A stretch of 19,509 bases of DNA from Helicobacter_D sp964464895. Its GTDB lineage: Bacteria > Campylobacterota > Campylobacteria > Campylobacterales > Helicobacteraceae. The stretch's first letter is position 1. The number at the start of each line of letters is the position of its first letter. The notes beneath the pieces are model-generated. The model was not told the origin of the DNA. It saw only the letters and a list, made by a program, of their open reading frames with translations, and searched no databases. Shown in pieces: positions 1 to 6,771 of the stretch. The position numbers and the translations under genes were made by a program. The stretch spans positions 1 through 19,509 of the forward strand of contig CAYXGY010000016.1 in the NCBI GenBank assembly GCA_964464895.1. Reading direction: 5' to 3'.

Positions 1-93
1 CAAGTTTGCCATTCTATTCTCTAAAGCTAGCTTTTGGACTTTTTTGTTGGAAAGTGTTTGGGCAATATTTTTATAATGTTGCAAGTCCGTCAT
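1..93 (-). CDS. Unidentified head-module protein, N-terminal 31 codons only
   Basis: The reading frame is open from an ATG at 93-91 to the window edge, so only the N-terminus is visible (it begins MTDLQHYKNIAQTL). An AAGGTAAAG ribosome-binding site lies just upstream. It is the next gene after the major capsid gene on the same strand, separated by 155 bases that hold a hairpin and a phased AT-repeat array. In Mu-like and lambda-like phages this place usually holds a head completion or connector protein. The visible residues are charged and helical but too few to assign to a family. It is real on position and ribosome-binding site; its function is unknown. Confidence 0.55.
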   Translation of the reverse strand, partial: MTDLQHYKNIAQTLSNKKVQKLALENRMANL

Positions 94-118
94 TCTTTAC
101 CTTTATTTCTCACCTTTG

Positions 119-197
119 TTTTTTAAGAGTTTTTAAAAAGATTTAACCCTTTTAATAAGCGTTTTAAACCCTTTTAAAATCGTTTAAAAAGTTTTAG
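119..197 (-). repeat. Phased TTTTAAAA-type array upstream of the leftmost gene
   Basis: Seven TTAA cores start at 123, 133, 143, 152, 164, 174 and 184, and a degenerate TTAG follows at 194. The spacing is therefore 10, 10, 9, 12, 10, 10 and 10 bases, about one helical turn. On the minus strand several units read as GGGTTTTAAAA or close variants. The array lies between the capsid gene and the next minus-strand gene. A second, shorter array of the same kind precedes the tape measure gene at 13581. Its function is unknown; a periodic protein-binding site or a late-gene control element is possible. Confidence 0.6.
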
Positions 198-210
198 CAA
201 TACAAAGAGT

Positions 211-239
211 GCCTAAAATCATAAAAATAGATTCTAGGC
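211..239 (-). terminator. Hairpin just downstream of the capsid gene (terminator or mRNA 3' stabiliser)
   Basis: GCCTAAAATC (211-220) and GATTCTAGGC (230-239) form a 10-bp stem with one wobble pair on the minus-strand RNA and a 9-base AT loop. It begins 10 bases past the capsid stop codon. No clear U-run follows on the minus strand, so it is not a textbook intrinsic terminator. It may protect the 3' end of the abundant capsid mRNA or partly reduce read-through into the next gene. Confidence 0.4.
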
Positions 240-248
240 GTATTTAAA

Positions 249-1229
249 TTAATTTTTGAAATCCACTTGGATTAATGCGTCAGGTTGAATACACACAGGC
301 ATTGCTCTCATCTCGGTATCAATCGCATAGCCTTGCCCCCCACTCAACTCTTCAGGCGCAGCAGCAAAAAACAATTCGGGAGATTTGTTTAAGGCTTGCG
401 TGTGATTCGCTCTTGCATAAAAGAGCTTAAAAACATTGGGCACATCAAGTGGAATCGCAATTCCTTTTTTGCCACTTAGGAAATCCAAGATTTTGCCTTT
501 GTCGTTTTTATATTTGGCGACATAAGGGGTGAAAGTTTTTCCATAGAGTTGAAGCATTCCATTCTCAATGCGTGCATTCGGATTGGTATCTTGGAATAAG
601 CCCTCATCTTTTGCCTTTTTATAGAGTGCGTCATAAAACTCCCGACTAACCAAGACTTTATAGTTTGGCACATAGCCAAACACATCGGCAAACCTATCAT
701 CTAGCGCATTAATGCTTTCAAAGAGTGTCTTTCCGCTCTCAAAGGAGAGTGCGGAGGTTGTGCTCTCTAGCCTAAAGAGTTCCTTTCCCTCTCCATCAAA
801 AATCCTCCCAAAAATCGCCCCCGCTGCCATATATTCCAAAGTGGTTTGATAGGAATTCTTACAATCACTCAAGATTTCTCCAATTCTTTGTGCTAAGGCT
901 TGGGTTAAACCCTCCATACTTTCAAAGCTTTTGAGATTATTAATCTCATCAGGAGTGATGGTGTTGCGCATTGCAAATCTTGGCAGAGTGAGACTCAAGA
1001 TATATTCTTTATCCCGCTCTACCACTTGCCTTTGCGCCTCATCACTTAGGGCATTGAGGATAAAGCTATCCTTTTTCTTAATCACCACTTCAATGGTTTT
1101 AGGAATGCTTCCTCTCCGCTCTTTAAAGAGAGAATCTAAAAGATAGCTTGGGGTTGCTTTAGCTTGCTTGATGATTCCCTGCATTGTGCTTTGGGTGAAT
1201 TTAGATAGACTTTCTTGGACTTTGGACAT
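249..1229 (-). CDS. Major capsid protein, lambda gpE family
   Basis: This 326-residue protein is the main shell subunit of the head. Its C-terminal third has the pattern I associate with the lambda gpE family (Phage_cap_E): a stretch around GIAIPLDVPNVFKLFYARAN, then a Phe-Phe-Ala-Ala segment, then GGQGYAIDTEMRAMP and a run ending in a Pro-Asp-Ala-Leu-Ile motif. The middle has the family-like RIF.GEG segment followed by FYDALYKKAKDEGLF. The start is supported by AAGGAG seven bases upstream of the ATG. It directly follows the decoration gene with a 9-base gap, the usual D-then-E order. Although the phage is otherwise Mu/P2-like, this capsid looks like lambda gpE rather than Mu gpT. Confidence 0.85.
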   Translation of the reverse strand: MSKVQESLSKFTQSTMQGIIKQAKATPSYLLDSLFKERRGSIPKTIEVVIKKKDSFILNALSDEAQRQVVERDKEYILSLTLPRFAMRNTITPDEINNLKSFESMEGLTQALAQRIGEILSDCKNSYQTTLEYMAAGAIFGRIFDGEGKELFRLESTTSALSFESGKTLFESINALDDRFADVFGYVPNYKVLVSREFYDALYKKAKDEGLFQDTNPNARIENGMLQLYGKTFTPYVAKYKNDKGKILDFLSGKKGIAIPLDVPNVFKLFYARANHTQALNKSPELFFAAAPEELSGGQGYAIDTEMRAMPVCIQPDALIQVDFKN

Positions 1230-1238
1230 TTTTACTCC

Positions 1239-1565
1239 TTAGTATAAAATAATTTGATTTTTTAAGAGATTGGTGCGAAGTTCAATTGAGAGAGGCTTCT
1301 CTCTATAAAAACTCTCTTTAATCTCTCCGCTGATTAAAACACCAACTTTGGAAGTTTCCTCACAATTTTCTAGCAAGATTCCATTCGCCTCATTGGCAGG
1401 CGCAACACTTGCAATATAGCCTTCCTCTCCTGCAATCACGACTAAAGGTGTGCCTAGAGGGATTGCCTCTGTGCTTACTTCAAGTTTGGCGTTAATGCGT
1501 AAATGCGTGGAGATTAACAAGTCTCCTAATGTATTGGGTTTGGTGTAGGTTGTAGGGTTATTCAT
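1239..1565 (-). CDS. Head decoration protein, lambda gpD-like
   Basis: A 108-residue protein with the small beta-rich layout of head decoration proteins. A 'preserve the cargo' segment (IPLGTPLVV) is followed by an Ala-Pro-Ala-Asn-Glu-Ala-Asn-Gly-Ile-Leu stretch and a Val-Leu-Ile-Ser-Gly-Glu-Ile strand, much like the HDPD family. Such proteins cap the expanded capsid at threefold positions and stabilise it against packaged DNA. Its ATG overlaps the protease stop codon as ATGA, with AGGAG seven bases upstream, so the two are translationally coupled. It sits between the protease and the capsid gene, the classic position. I assign the family from pattern and context; sequence identity in this family is usually low. 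Confidence 0.7.
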   Translation of the reverse strand: MNNPTTYTKPNTLGDLLISTHLRINAKLEVSTEAIPLGTPLVVIAGEEGYIASVAPANEANGILLENCEETSKVGVLISGEIKESFYREKPLSIELRTNLLKNQIILY

Positions 1566-1864
1566 TTGGTTTCTCCTAATGCTAAAGTAATGAGTTGTGC
1601 CTCTTGCTCTGTTTGTTGCTTGTTGGCAAAGAGATTGTTTTGTGGGGCTTGTGGGACAATCGCAGATTCTAAGAATTTACTAAAGCCATTCAAATCCTTT
1701 TTGGCATAATCTAATGCCCATTCCTTTTGGGATTGTGTGATTTTACAAGCCACTAATGCACTCTCTACAATAGAGCAAGCCACTTCCTCTTGGCTTTTTG
1801 CAATTTGTTCTTTTAGAGATTGATTCTCTGCCTCTAACTCTTGAATCCTCTTTTCTAAATCCAT
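1562..1864 (-). CDS. Nested scaffold protein from an internal start, Mu gpZ-like
   Basis: An in-frame ATG at 1864-1862 inside the protease gene has a strong AAAGGAG site six bases upstream, which an internal codon would not need. It would give a 100-residue protein that begins MDLEKRIQELEAENQSLKEQ, a clear coiled coil, and shares the C-terminus of the protease. Mu and lambda make their scaffold in this way from the 3' part of the protease gene, so that scaffold is in excess over protease. The internal start is seen in the sequence; its use is inferred from those relatives. Confidence 0.65.
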   Translation of the reverse strand: MDLEKRIQELEAENQSLKEQIAKSQEEVACSIVESALVACKITQSQKEWALDYAKKDLNGFSKFLESAIVPQAPQNNLFANKQQTEQEAQLITLALGETK

Positions 1865-2446
1865 CGTTTCTCCTTTATTATGAATTTCGCAGGGGAGCAT
1901 AGCCCCCCTTTGCGATGAAGGGCTACTCGCCCTTTCAAAACCCTTAAAGCCCCCGTCCCACTCACTTTGTGAGCGGGAAACTTCATTGGTATTTGCCCGC
2001 ACTTCTCCTAAACAATCCAAAAATGGCGTGTTGGTAAGTGCAACAGAATGCAAGGATACTCCGCAATCCTCACCCGTTTTTGGACTTTTGTAGTGCATTT
2101 GGAATGTTGGGCTAAGATATTTGTATTCGCCATTTTTGATAAACTCTCTTGCTTTAGGATTCCAAGAAATTTTTGCAAAGAGTGCATTTTCTCTAATCTC
2201 TAAGCTCTTAATCCAACCTGCTGCTGGATTAATTCTATCTTTTAAAGAGTTGTGCTCATAATCAATCACGCAATCGTTTTTTAGTGCGTCAAAATTCCTT
2301 TTAATCTCTAAAAGAGAATTTGCAGTAATTTCAAAAGAGCCTCTGTGATGTCCGCTCCACTTCCCAATCTGTGCAATTTTTAATTCCACAAGTGCATCTT
2401 TATCCTCTAATGCGCCAATCTCACAAACAAAAAACTCTTCACCCAT
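1562..2446 (-). CDS. Prohead protease with C-terminal scaffold region, Mu gpI-like
   Basis: A 294-residue protein of the Mu gpI type, which trims the scaffold during head maturation. Residues about 1-150 form the protease part: it has the family-typical DYEHNSLK segment (62-69), AAGWI (75-79), an ISWNPKAREFIKNGEYKYLSP run (93-113) and a terminal SVALTNTPFLDCL (134-146). I do not assign catalytic residues. Residues about 157-187 are encoded by an unusually GC-rich, hairpin-rich stretch. Residues 195-294 are a helical, Glu/Lys/Gln-rich scaffold region with a coiled coil, and have their own start. It is coupled to the upstream gene by TAATG and to the downstream gene by ATGA. The protein is somewhat shorter than Mu gpI (about 360 residues). 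Confidence 0.8.
   Translation of the reverse strand: MGEEFFVCEIGALEDKDALVELKIAQIGKWSGHHRGSFEITANSLLEIKRNFDALKNDCVIDYEHNSLKDRINPAAGWIKSLEIRENALFAKISWNPKAREFIKNGEYKYLSPTFQMHYKSPKTGEDCGVSLHSVALTNTPFLDCLGEVRANTNEVSRSQSEWDGGFKGFERASSPSSQRGAMLPCEIHNKGETMDLEKRIQELEAENQSLKEQIAKSQEEVACSIVESALVACKITQSQKEWALDYAKKDLNGFSKFLESAIVPQAPQNNLFANKQQTEQEAQLITLALGETK
1887..1977 (-). repeat. GC-rich triple-hairpin element in frame within the protease gene
   Basis: Three adjacent stem-loops fill this stretch: 1887-1915 (TCGCA pairs with TGCGA, then four G:C pairs and an inner GC:GC), 1918-1934 (AAGGGC / GCCCTT around a 5-base loop) and 1957-1977 (CCC.CTCAC / GTGAG.GGG around TTT). The local GC content is far above the surrounding AT-rich DNA, yet the reading frame stays open across it. 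It falls between the protease and scaffold parts, a place likely to tolerate extra residues. This looks like an inserted palindromic element that became coding, but only a genome-wide search can show that it recurs. Confidence 0.5.
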
Positions 2447-2895
2447 TAAACCTCCTCATAGGGATTTTCAATATAAAGCATTACTTCAAACCTCCTTTTA
2501 TAAATGCTTAAAAAGCCATTTTTTGTCATTTCACTATATTCTTTGCTAAGAGTTGTTGGCATTAATACCCCTGCGTGATTGAACTTTAGCTGGAATAAGT
2601 GATTTTCTATTTTCTCTAAGAAATCCATTTGCGCCTTAAAGGAAATCTCACGATTCTTTGTATTCACACTAGGCGTTGCGTGAATAATATAAATCTCAAA
2701 TTCGCAAAGTCTTTGAAAAGTGTTTTTGATAAAGCTATCCCCAATAAAATCCACAAACACAATGGGAGAATTTTTCAAACACCTACTAATGGCTTCTTCG
2801 CTTGCAAAATCATTATTAAAGAAAAAGACTTTATTTTCTCCCACAAGTAACCGCAATGTATTAAGCAAATCTTCTGTTAGCTCACTTAAGCGCAA
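2446..2895 (-). CDS. Mu gp37-like (DUF1834-type) protein, possible tail terminator
   Basis: This 149-residue protein has an early alpha-helical part, a strand with VFVDFIG, a core strand run CEFEIYIIHATPSV, a long helix (about 87-102) and a C-terminal RRFEVMLYIENPYEE strand. That fold order resembles the DUF1834/gp37 family and tail-terminator-like proteins that join head and tail. The start is a TTG at 2895-2893 with AAAGGA at a 7-base spacing; no better start lies upstream. It is the first gene of the leftward operon and its TAA overlaps the protease ATG (TAATG). The family call is tentative. Confidence 0.45.
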   Translation of the reverse strand: MRLSELTEDLLNTLRLLVGENKVFFFNNDFASEEAISRCLKNSPIVFVDFIGDSFIKNTFQRLCEFEIYIIHATPSVNTKNREISFKAQMDFLEKIENHLFQLKFNHAGVLMPTTLSKEYSEMTKNGFLSIYKRRFEVMLYIENPYEEV

Positions 2896-3074
2896 AAATA
2901 TTCCTTTAAAAATTTTGTGGAATTTAACAAGGAAACTAAGTTTTTAAAAACTAGCAACTCTTTAAAATAATCCCTTTTATAAGGCTTTTAAAAAGGATTT
3001 TTACAAGAAATAAGAATTTTAAAAGCAAGGCATTTTCCCTAAACTTTCGCCAAATTTTTAAGTAAAGGCAGCTT
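2896..3074. promoter_or_regulatory. Divergent control region between head and tail operons
   Basis: This 179-base AT-rich gap separates the leftward head genes from the rightward tail genes and must hold promoters for both unless each is read from afar. It contains a 14-bp perfect palindrome AGTTTTTAAAAACT at 2939-2952, a CCTTTT...AAAAGG inverted repeat at about 2973-2995, and several TTTTAAAA motifs without strict phasing. No convincing -35/-10 pair stands out. Late transcription in Mu-like phages usually needs a phage activator, so a weak core promoter would not be surprising. Confidence 0.4.
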
Positions 3075-3653
3075 GTGGAGGAACTCCTCAACCTTTTAAA
3101 GAATCTCATTACCATTGGCACAATCACAGAAACTAAAAGCATAGAGGGTAAAGCGTTAGCGCGTGTCAATCTCTGTGGAAGGGTTAGTGATTTTTTGCCA
3201 ATTCTTAGCTTTGCAAATTCTTACAAGCGACACTTTATTCCTGCAAGAATCGGAGAGCAAGTTTTGGTGTTAGCTCCTTTTGGGGAGGCAAATGGAGGCA
3301 TTATCTTGCGTGGAATCTTTAACCAAGAATGCAAAGAAAACGAGGGCGCAAACGATACAAAAGAAATCCTCACCTATGAAGATGGTGTAAGTTTTTCCTA
3401 TGATAGCAAGACTTCTACCCTAAAAGTAGATTCCCCAAAACAAATCAACATTTCTTGCCAAAACGCATCTATCACAGCCCAAAAAGTAGAAATTGATTCC
3501 CCTAGCATTGATTTAGGCTTAGGCGGAGCAGGCGTGATTACCACAGAATGCACTTGTGCTTTCACAGGCTCTCCTCACCCACACGGAAGCGCAAACACAA
3601 GAAGTAAGGTTAAAAATGGCATTAAGCGCACAATCCCTACAAAGCAAAATTGA
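3075..3653 (+). CDS. V: Baseplate spike protein gpV (P2 V / Mu gp45 family)
   Basis: This 192-residue protein is the central spike that pierces the cell envelope. Residues about 10-90 form the OB-fold-like part (GTITETKSIEGKALARVNL, then PARIGEQVLVLAPFGE and a GIILRGIFN strand). Residues about 110-155 form short repeating strands typical of the spike helix. The tip has Cys159, Cys161, His168 and His170 in a C.C......HPHGS pattern, like the metal-binding apex of P2 gpV. The start is GTG at 3075 with AAAGG six bases upstream. It opens the rightward operon and overlaps the next small gene. Its length is close to P2 V (about 211). Confidence 0.88.
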   Translation: MEELLNLLKNLITIGTITETKSIEGKALARVNLCGRVSDFLPILSFANSYKRHFIPARIGEQVLVLAPFGEANGGIILRGIFNQECKENEGANDTKEILTYEDGVSFSYDSKTSTLKVDSPKQINISCQNASITAQKVEIDSPSIDLGLGGAGVITTECTCAFTGSPHPHGSANTRSKVKNGIKRTIPTKQN

Positions 3654-3813
3654 AGCAAACCTCCAAGCAAAAGGTTATAGCAAAGTGCAAGATAGAGGAC
3701 AGCACAAGCAATATTCTACTCCTTTTATTGAAGCCATTGCAAAAGCTGTCGTGGAGGAAATCCAACAAAATGCTACCACACAATGTGGCAGTGGCAATGG
3801 GAGAGTGCAATGA
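3616..3813 (+). CDS. Small conserved protein between V and W
   Basis: A 65-residue protein that starts at ATG 3616 inside the end of V, with AAGTAAGG upstream, and ends in an ATGA overlap with W. It begins MALSAQSLQSKIEANLQAKG and has a helical segment STPFIEAIAKAVVEEIQQNA, a pattern I associate with small proteins beside the spike gene in Mu-like phages. The last residues (GSGNGRVQ) are read from the ribosome-binding region of W. An earlier in-frame ATG at 3556 exists but lies deep in V and lacks a ribosome-binding site. The role is unknown; a baseplate accessory is likely from position. Confidence 0.65.
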   Translation: MALSAQSLQSKIEANLQAKGYSKVQDRGQHKQYSTPFIEAIAKAVVEEIQQNATTQCGSGNGRVQ

Positions 3814-4106
3814 GTATCTTTTATCAGGCTTCTTTAGAGGAATCCATTAAGCGCATTTTAGAAACACCGCTTGGAAGCCGTGTAATGCTCCCAGAGTTTG
3901 GCTCAAAACTCTATCTTTTAACCGATAGGCGAATGGACGATAATTTTAAATTAGATTTTTATCGCTATGTCGCAGAGGCGATAGAAAAATGGGAAAAACG
4001 CGTGAAACTAGAACGCGTGAGTTTAGAAAGTATAGAAGATTCTAAAGTGTATTACACGCTTTATTTTGAAGACAATTCAAGTTTTAGTGGAGTGCTCAAT
4101 GTCTAG
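3810..4106 (+). CDS. W: Baseplate protein gpW (GPW/gp25 family)
   Basis: This 98-residue wedge protein has the gp25-like lysozyme-fold pattern: SLEESIKRILETPLGSRVML, then PEFGSKLYLLTDRR, where the P.FGS.L and TPLGSR motifs are the family signature, and a C-terminal strand pair. It acts where the sheath first attaches to the baseplate. The start is ATG 3810, which forms ATGA with the stop of the small upstream gene; GGGAGAG precedes it. An upstream TGG-rich extension from 3783 is not needed. It overlaps J by 8 bases. Confidence 0.88.
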   Translation: MSIFYQASLEESIKRILETPLGSRVMLPEFGSKLYLLTDRRMDDNFKLDFYRYVAEAIEKWEKRVKLERVSLESIEDSKVYYTLYFEDNSSFSGVLNV

Positions 4107-5205
4107 TGTTTTAATCCCGCTAAGCTATGAGGAATCCCTCTTAAGAATTGAAGAGAGAATCAAGCAAGTTTATCCAAACTATGAGCGATTAGAATCGGAT
4201 TCTTGGTCTGTTGTGCTGGAAGCCTTTGCGTATGAACTCACTTTGCTAGAGCAAAGACGCGTAGATAGTATCAAAGCCTTGCTTCTAAAATACGCGCAAG
4301 GGGAAGATTTGGATAATCTTTGCGCACTTTATGACACCAAGAGGCTAGATGGAGCGTATCCTTATGCGTATTATACCTTTAGCCTTAGCAAAGCCTACAA
4401 GCAAGACTTGATTCTGCCAAAAGGCTTGGAATTAGGTGATGAGAGCGGAGAACACCGAGCCTATTTGCAAGAATCCCTTATCATTCAAGCGGGTGAGCTA
4501 AGTGCAGTTGGGATTGTGGAATATTTTAAGAAACAAACCGATGCGCAAATTAAATGTGAGAATCTCTTAACCCCCCTCACTTTTAGTCTCAAGGTAGAGG
4601 CACAAAGCAACTTTGCCAATGGAGGCGAGGTAGAAAGCGATGAAGCATTCCGTGCGCGTTCTCTTCTAAGTCTGCATTCTCACACAACTGCTGGAAGCGC
4701 AAAGGCTTATGCGTTTCACGCTAAGAGTGCGGATTCTAGGATTGATGATGTGGGAGTGATTACCGAGAGAACTAAACCCGGAATCGTAGATGTGTATTTG
4801 CAAAGTCAAGGGGGCGTGGATACACTAATGATTGAGCGTGTGCAAAATGCTTTAAATGGAGATTCTGTGCGCCCACTCACCGACCAAGTTTTTGTGTATG
4901 CAGTGGGTGAAAAGCCAATCACTATTGCAGCAGATATTTTTCTCTTTGATTTAAAGGATTCTGCAAAGATTGCCGCACTCTATGATTCTATTTTCAAGGA
5001 TAGGAAATTTAGAATCGGGGAGGATTTGCCTCTCTCTGAAATCATTAGAGACTTACACCAAGCAGGAGTGTATAAAGTAGAGTTAAAAGAACCCACGAGT
5101 GATGTAACGCCTATTGACAAAAAAGAAGTGATTCAAATTGAGGCTTTGGATTTAAATTTCAAAGAAGCCCCTTTGGACGAACTGAATCTAAAGGCGAAGT
5201 TATGA
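4099..5205 (+). CDS. J: Baseplate protein gpJ (P2 J / Mu gp47 family)
   Basis: A 368-residue wedge protein. The N-terminal third has a helical part with WSVVLEAFAYELTLLEQRR and EDLDNLCALYDTKRL, followed by a beta domain with a LPKGLEL...SGEHRAYLQESL 'jelly-roll' entry strand. A family-typical segment FANGGEVESDEAFRAR then HSHTTAGSAKAYAFHAKSAD is next. The C-terminal half has the GIVDVYLQSQGG and VRPLTDQVFVY motifs. The start at ATG 4099 overlaps W's end; an alternative start at 4066 would extend it deep into W and has no ribosome-binding site. It ends in an ATGA overlap with I. P2 J is about 302 residues, so this is larger. Confidence 0.9.
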   Translation: MSSVLIPLSYEESLLRIEERIKQVYPNYERLESDSWSVVLEAFAYELTLLEQRRVDSIKALLLKYAQGEDLDNLCALYDTKRLDGAYPYAYYTFSLSKAYKQDLILPKGLELGDESGEHRAYLQESLIIQAGELSAVGIVEYFKKQTDAQIKCENLLTPLTFSLKVEAQSNFANGGEVESDEAFRARSLLSLHSHTTAGSAKAYAFHAKSADSRIDDVGVITERTKPGIVDVYLQSQGGVDTLMIERVQNALNGDSVRPLTDQVFVYAVGEKPITIAADIFLFDLKDSAKIAALYDSIFKDRKFRIGEDLPLSEIIRDLHQAGVYKVELKEPTSDVTPIDKKEVIQIEALDLNFKEAPLDELNLKAKL

Positions 5206-5819
5206 AGAGCTTGCTTCCACCTAATGAATCCCAATTCTTGCGATTCCTAGAATTACTAGGGCGCAAAGAATTGCAAGATTGTGATTTAAAAAGCATTGAT
5301 ATTTTACCCAAATCCACCCCAAGTGAGCTATTAGCAGAACTCGCCTTGATGTTTGATGTCTCCATTGCAAATTTGGAAGAGGAAGAAGCAAGAAAACTTC
5401 TTAGCTCTGCGATTTTAATGCACAAAAACGCAGGAACTCCTAAGGTTTTAAAAAAGGCTTTAAATGCAGTTTTTAAAGGGGTGGAGATTAAAGAATGGTT
5501 TAAATATGGAGGCACACCCTTTACCTTTAGAGTAAGAGTCTCCGAACCCACAAAAAGCTTTGATGCGCGGACTCTAGCTTTGCTAGATTATTTGATAGAG
5601 GAATACAAGAATGTCCGCTCGGTTTTAGAGGCGGTAGAGCTAGAAGTGGCAAGTGAGAATCAAAGCTTTAATGCAAGTGTGAGTGTGGGGGGAGAAATCA
5701 TCTCCGTGCTTCCTTTTCAAACTACGCAATTAGGCAATGCGGATTCTAGTTTTGTGGGAGCGGGAATCTTTGTTTGTGAAATCACACAACAAAATCTTAA
5801 TACACAGGAGGCAATCTAG
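5202..5819 (+). CDS. I: Tail protein gpI (P2 I / Mu gp48 family)
   Basis: This 205-residue baseplate component links J to the tail fibre. It shows the family run LLPPNESQFLRFLELLGRKE, then PSELLAELALMFDVS, and the central LLSSAILMHKNAGTPKVLKKALNAVF, followed by WFKYGGTPFTFRVRV. That is the standard order in Tail_P2_I proteins. It is coupled to J by ATGA and to the fibre gene by a TAGTG overlap. Residues about 160-205 form a Ser/Gly/Asn-rich beta tail, which is beyond the usual core. Confidence 0.88.
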   Translation: MKSLLPPNESQFLRFLELLGRKELQDCDLKSIDILPKSTPSELLAELALMFDVSIANLEEEEARKLLSSAILMHKNAGTPKVLKKALNAVFKGVEIKEWFKYGGTPFTFRVRVSEPTKSFDARTLALLDYLIEEYKNVRSVLEAVELEVASENQSFNASVSVGGEIISVLPFQTTQLGNADSSFVGAGIFVCEITQQNLNTQEAI

Positions 5820-6769
5820 TGCAAGAAAAACAATATTACACCATGCTTACCAAAATCGGTATTGCAAAGTTTATTGCCGCAAGAGCAAGTGGCAATGGAA
5901 TCAATTTGGAGCGATTCAAACTTAGCTCTCAAAGCATTCTACCTAGTGAGAATATCACAACTTTAGAGGGAATCGTTTATGAGGCAAATATCAATTCAAA
6001 ATATGTAGATGAAGAGAATGATTGCTATGTACATTTAGAATGTGTCGTCCCGAGTAATGTAGGGGGATTTGAGATTAATGCAATTGGAATTTATGATGCA
6101 GAAAATCATCTGATTGCACTTGGCAATCTCCCACCTACTTACAAGCCAAGATTGGAGCAAGGAAGTGCAAAAGAGCTGATGATTAAGGTAACAATGGAGT
6201 TAAAAAATGCAAGTGAAGTGGTTTTAGAACTCAATCCTAGCGTGGTTCTTGCCTCTAGGGATTTTGTAAATAAAATGAAGTTGGAATTGAATCTAAGAAT
6301 TGATGCAGAAGTAGAGAGATTCACGCAAGAGCTTAAAAAATACGCACTCAAAAATGGAGACCAAACACAAAAATTTCAAGTCGCAGATGCGACAGGCGCA
6401 CAAGAAGCCATCAACAAAAAACAGCTTGATAATAGCCTAAAATCAGTTAAAAGCGAAATCATCAATGAAACAAAAAAGCTTGATGAGGCATTAAAAAACA
6501 ATCTCCAAACCACTATCAAACAAACTATAGAGACTTCTACAATAGCGGGGGCAACTTTGACAACACAAAAAATGAAAGAAAATGCAGTAACAAGCCCCGT
6601 GAAAACTATTAGTTTTTATAAAAGAACTGGCGGAACTTCTATTAATGGTCAAGAATATTTTCATGGTCTAGGCTACGGAACATATCTTACTGCTCAAATT
6701 GTTGTTAATGGTGTTGTATTTTATTCGCAAAGGATAAGCTATTCCTGCAATAACAATAACGGAGGTTAA
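5819..6769 (+). CDS. H: Tail fibre protein gpH, short form
   Basis: A 316-residue fibre. Residues about 1-155 match the tail-collar/fibre N-terminal family (DUF3751-like): YYTMLTKIGIAKFIAARASG, a VYEANINSKYVDEEN segment, and GGFEINAIGIYDAENHLIALG, then a polar strand region. Residues about 155-250 are helical, a likely coiled-coil trimer shaft. The last 70 form a short beta tip ending in SYSCNNNNGG, where the final Gly-Gly comes from the GGAGG of the next gene. The start is GTG 5819, with AGGAGG seven bases upstream. At 316 residues it is much shorter than P2 H (669), so the receptor-binding part is small. It is followed at once by a fibre-associated gene and a radical SAM gene. Confidence 0.85.
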   Translation: MQEKQYYTMLTKIGIAKFIAARASGNGINLERFKLSSQSILPSENITTLEGIVYEANINSKYVDEENDCYVHLECVVPSNVGGFEINAIGIYDAENHLIALGNLPPTYKPRLEQGSAKELMIKVTMELKNASEVVLELNPSVVLASRDFVNKMKLELNLRIDAEVERFTQELKKYALKNGDQTQKFQVADATGAQEAINKKQLDNSLKSVKSEIINETKKLDEALKNNLQTTIKQTIETSTIAGATLTTQKMKENAVTSPVKTISFYKRTGGTSINGQEYFHGLGYGTYLTAQIVVNGVVFYSQRISYSCNNNNGG

Positions 6770-6771
6770 GA

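Noticed and set aside
3556..3813. Longer start for the small gene between V and W
   Set aside because: The 3556 ATG lies deep in V with no ribosome-binding site; the 3616 ATG has AAGTAAGG.
3650..3850. 66-codon plus-strand ORF overlapping the V-W junction
   Set aside because: It is in a third frame over two supported genes and shows no domain pattern.
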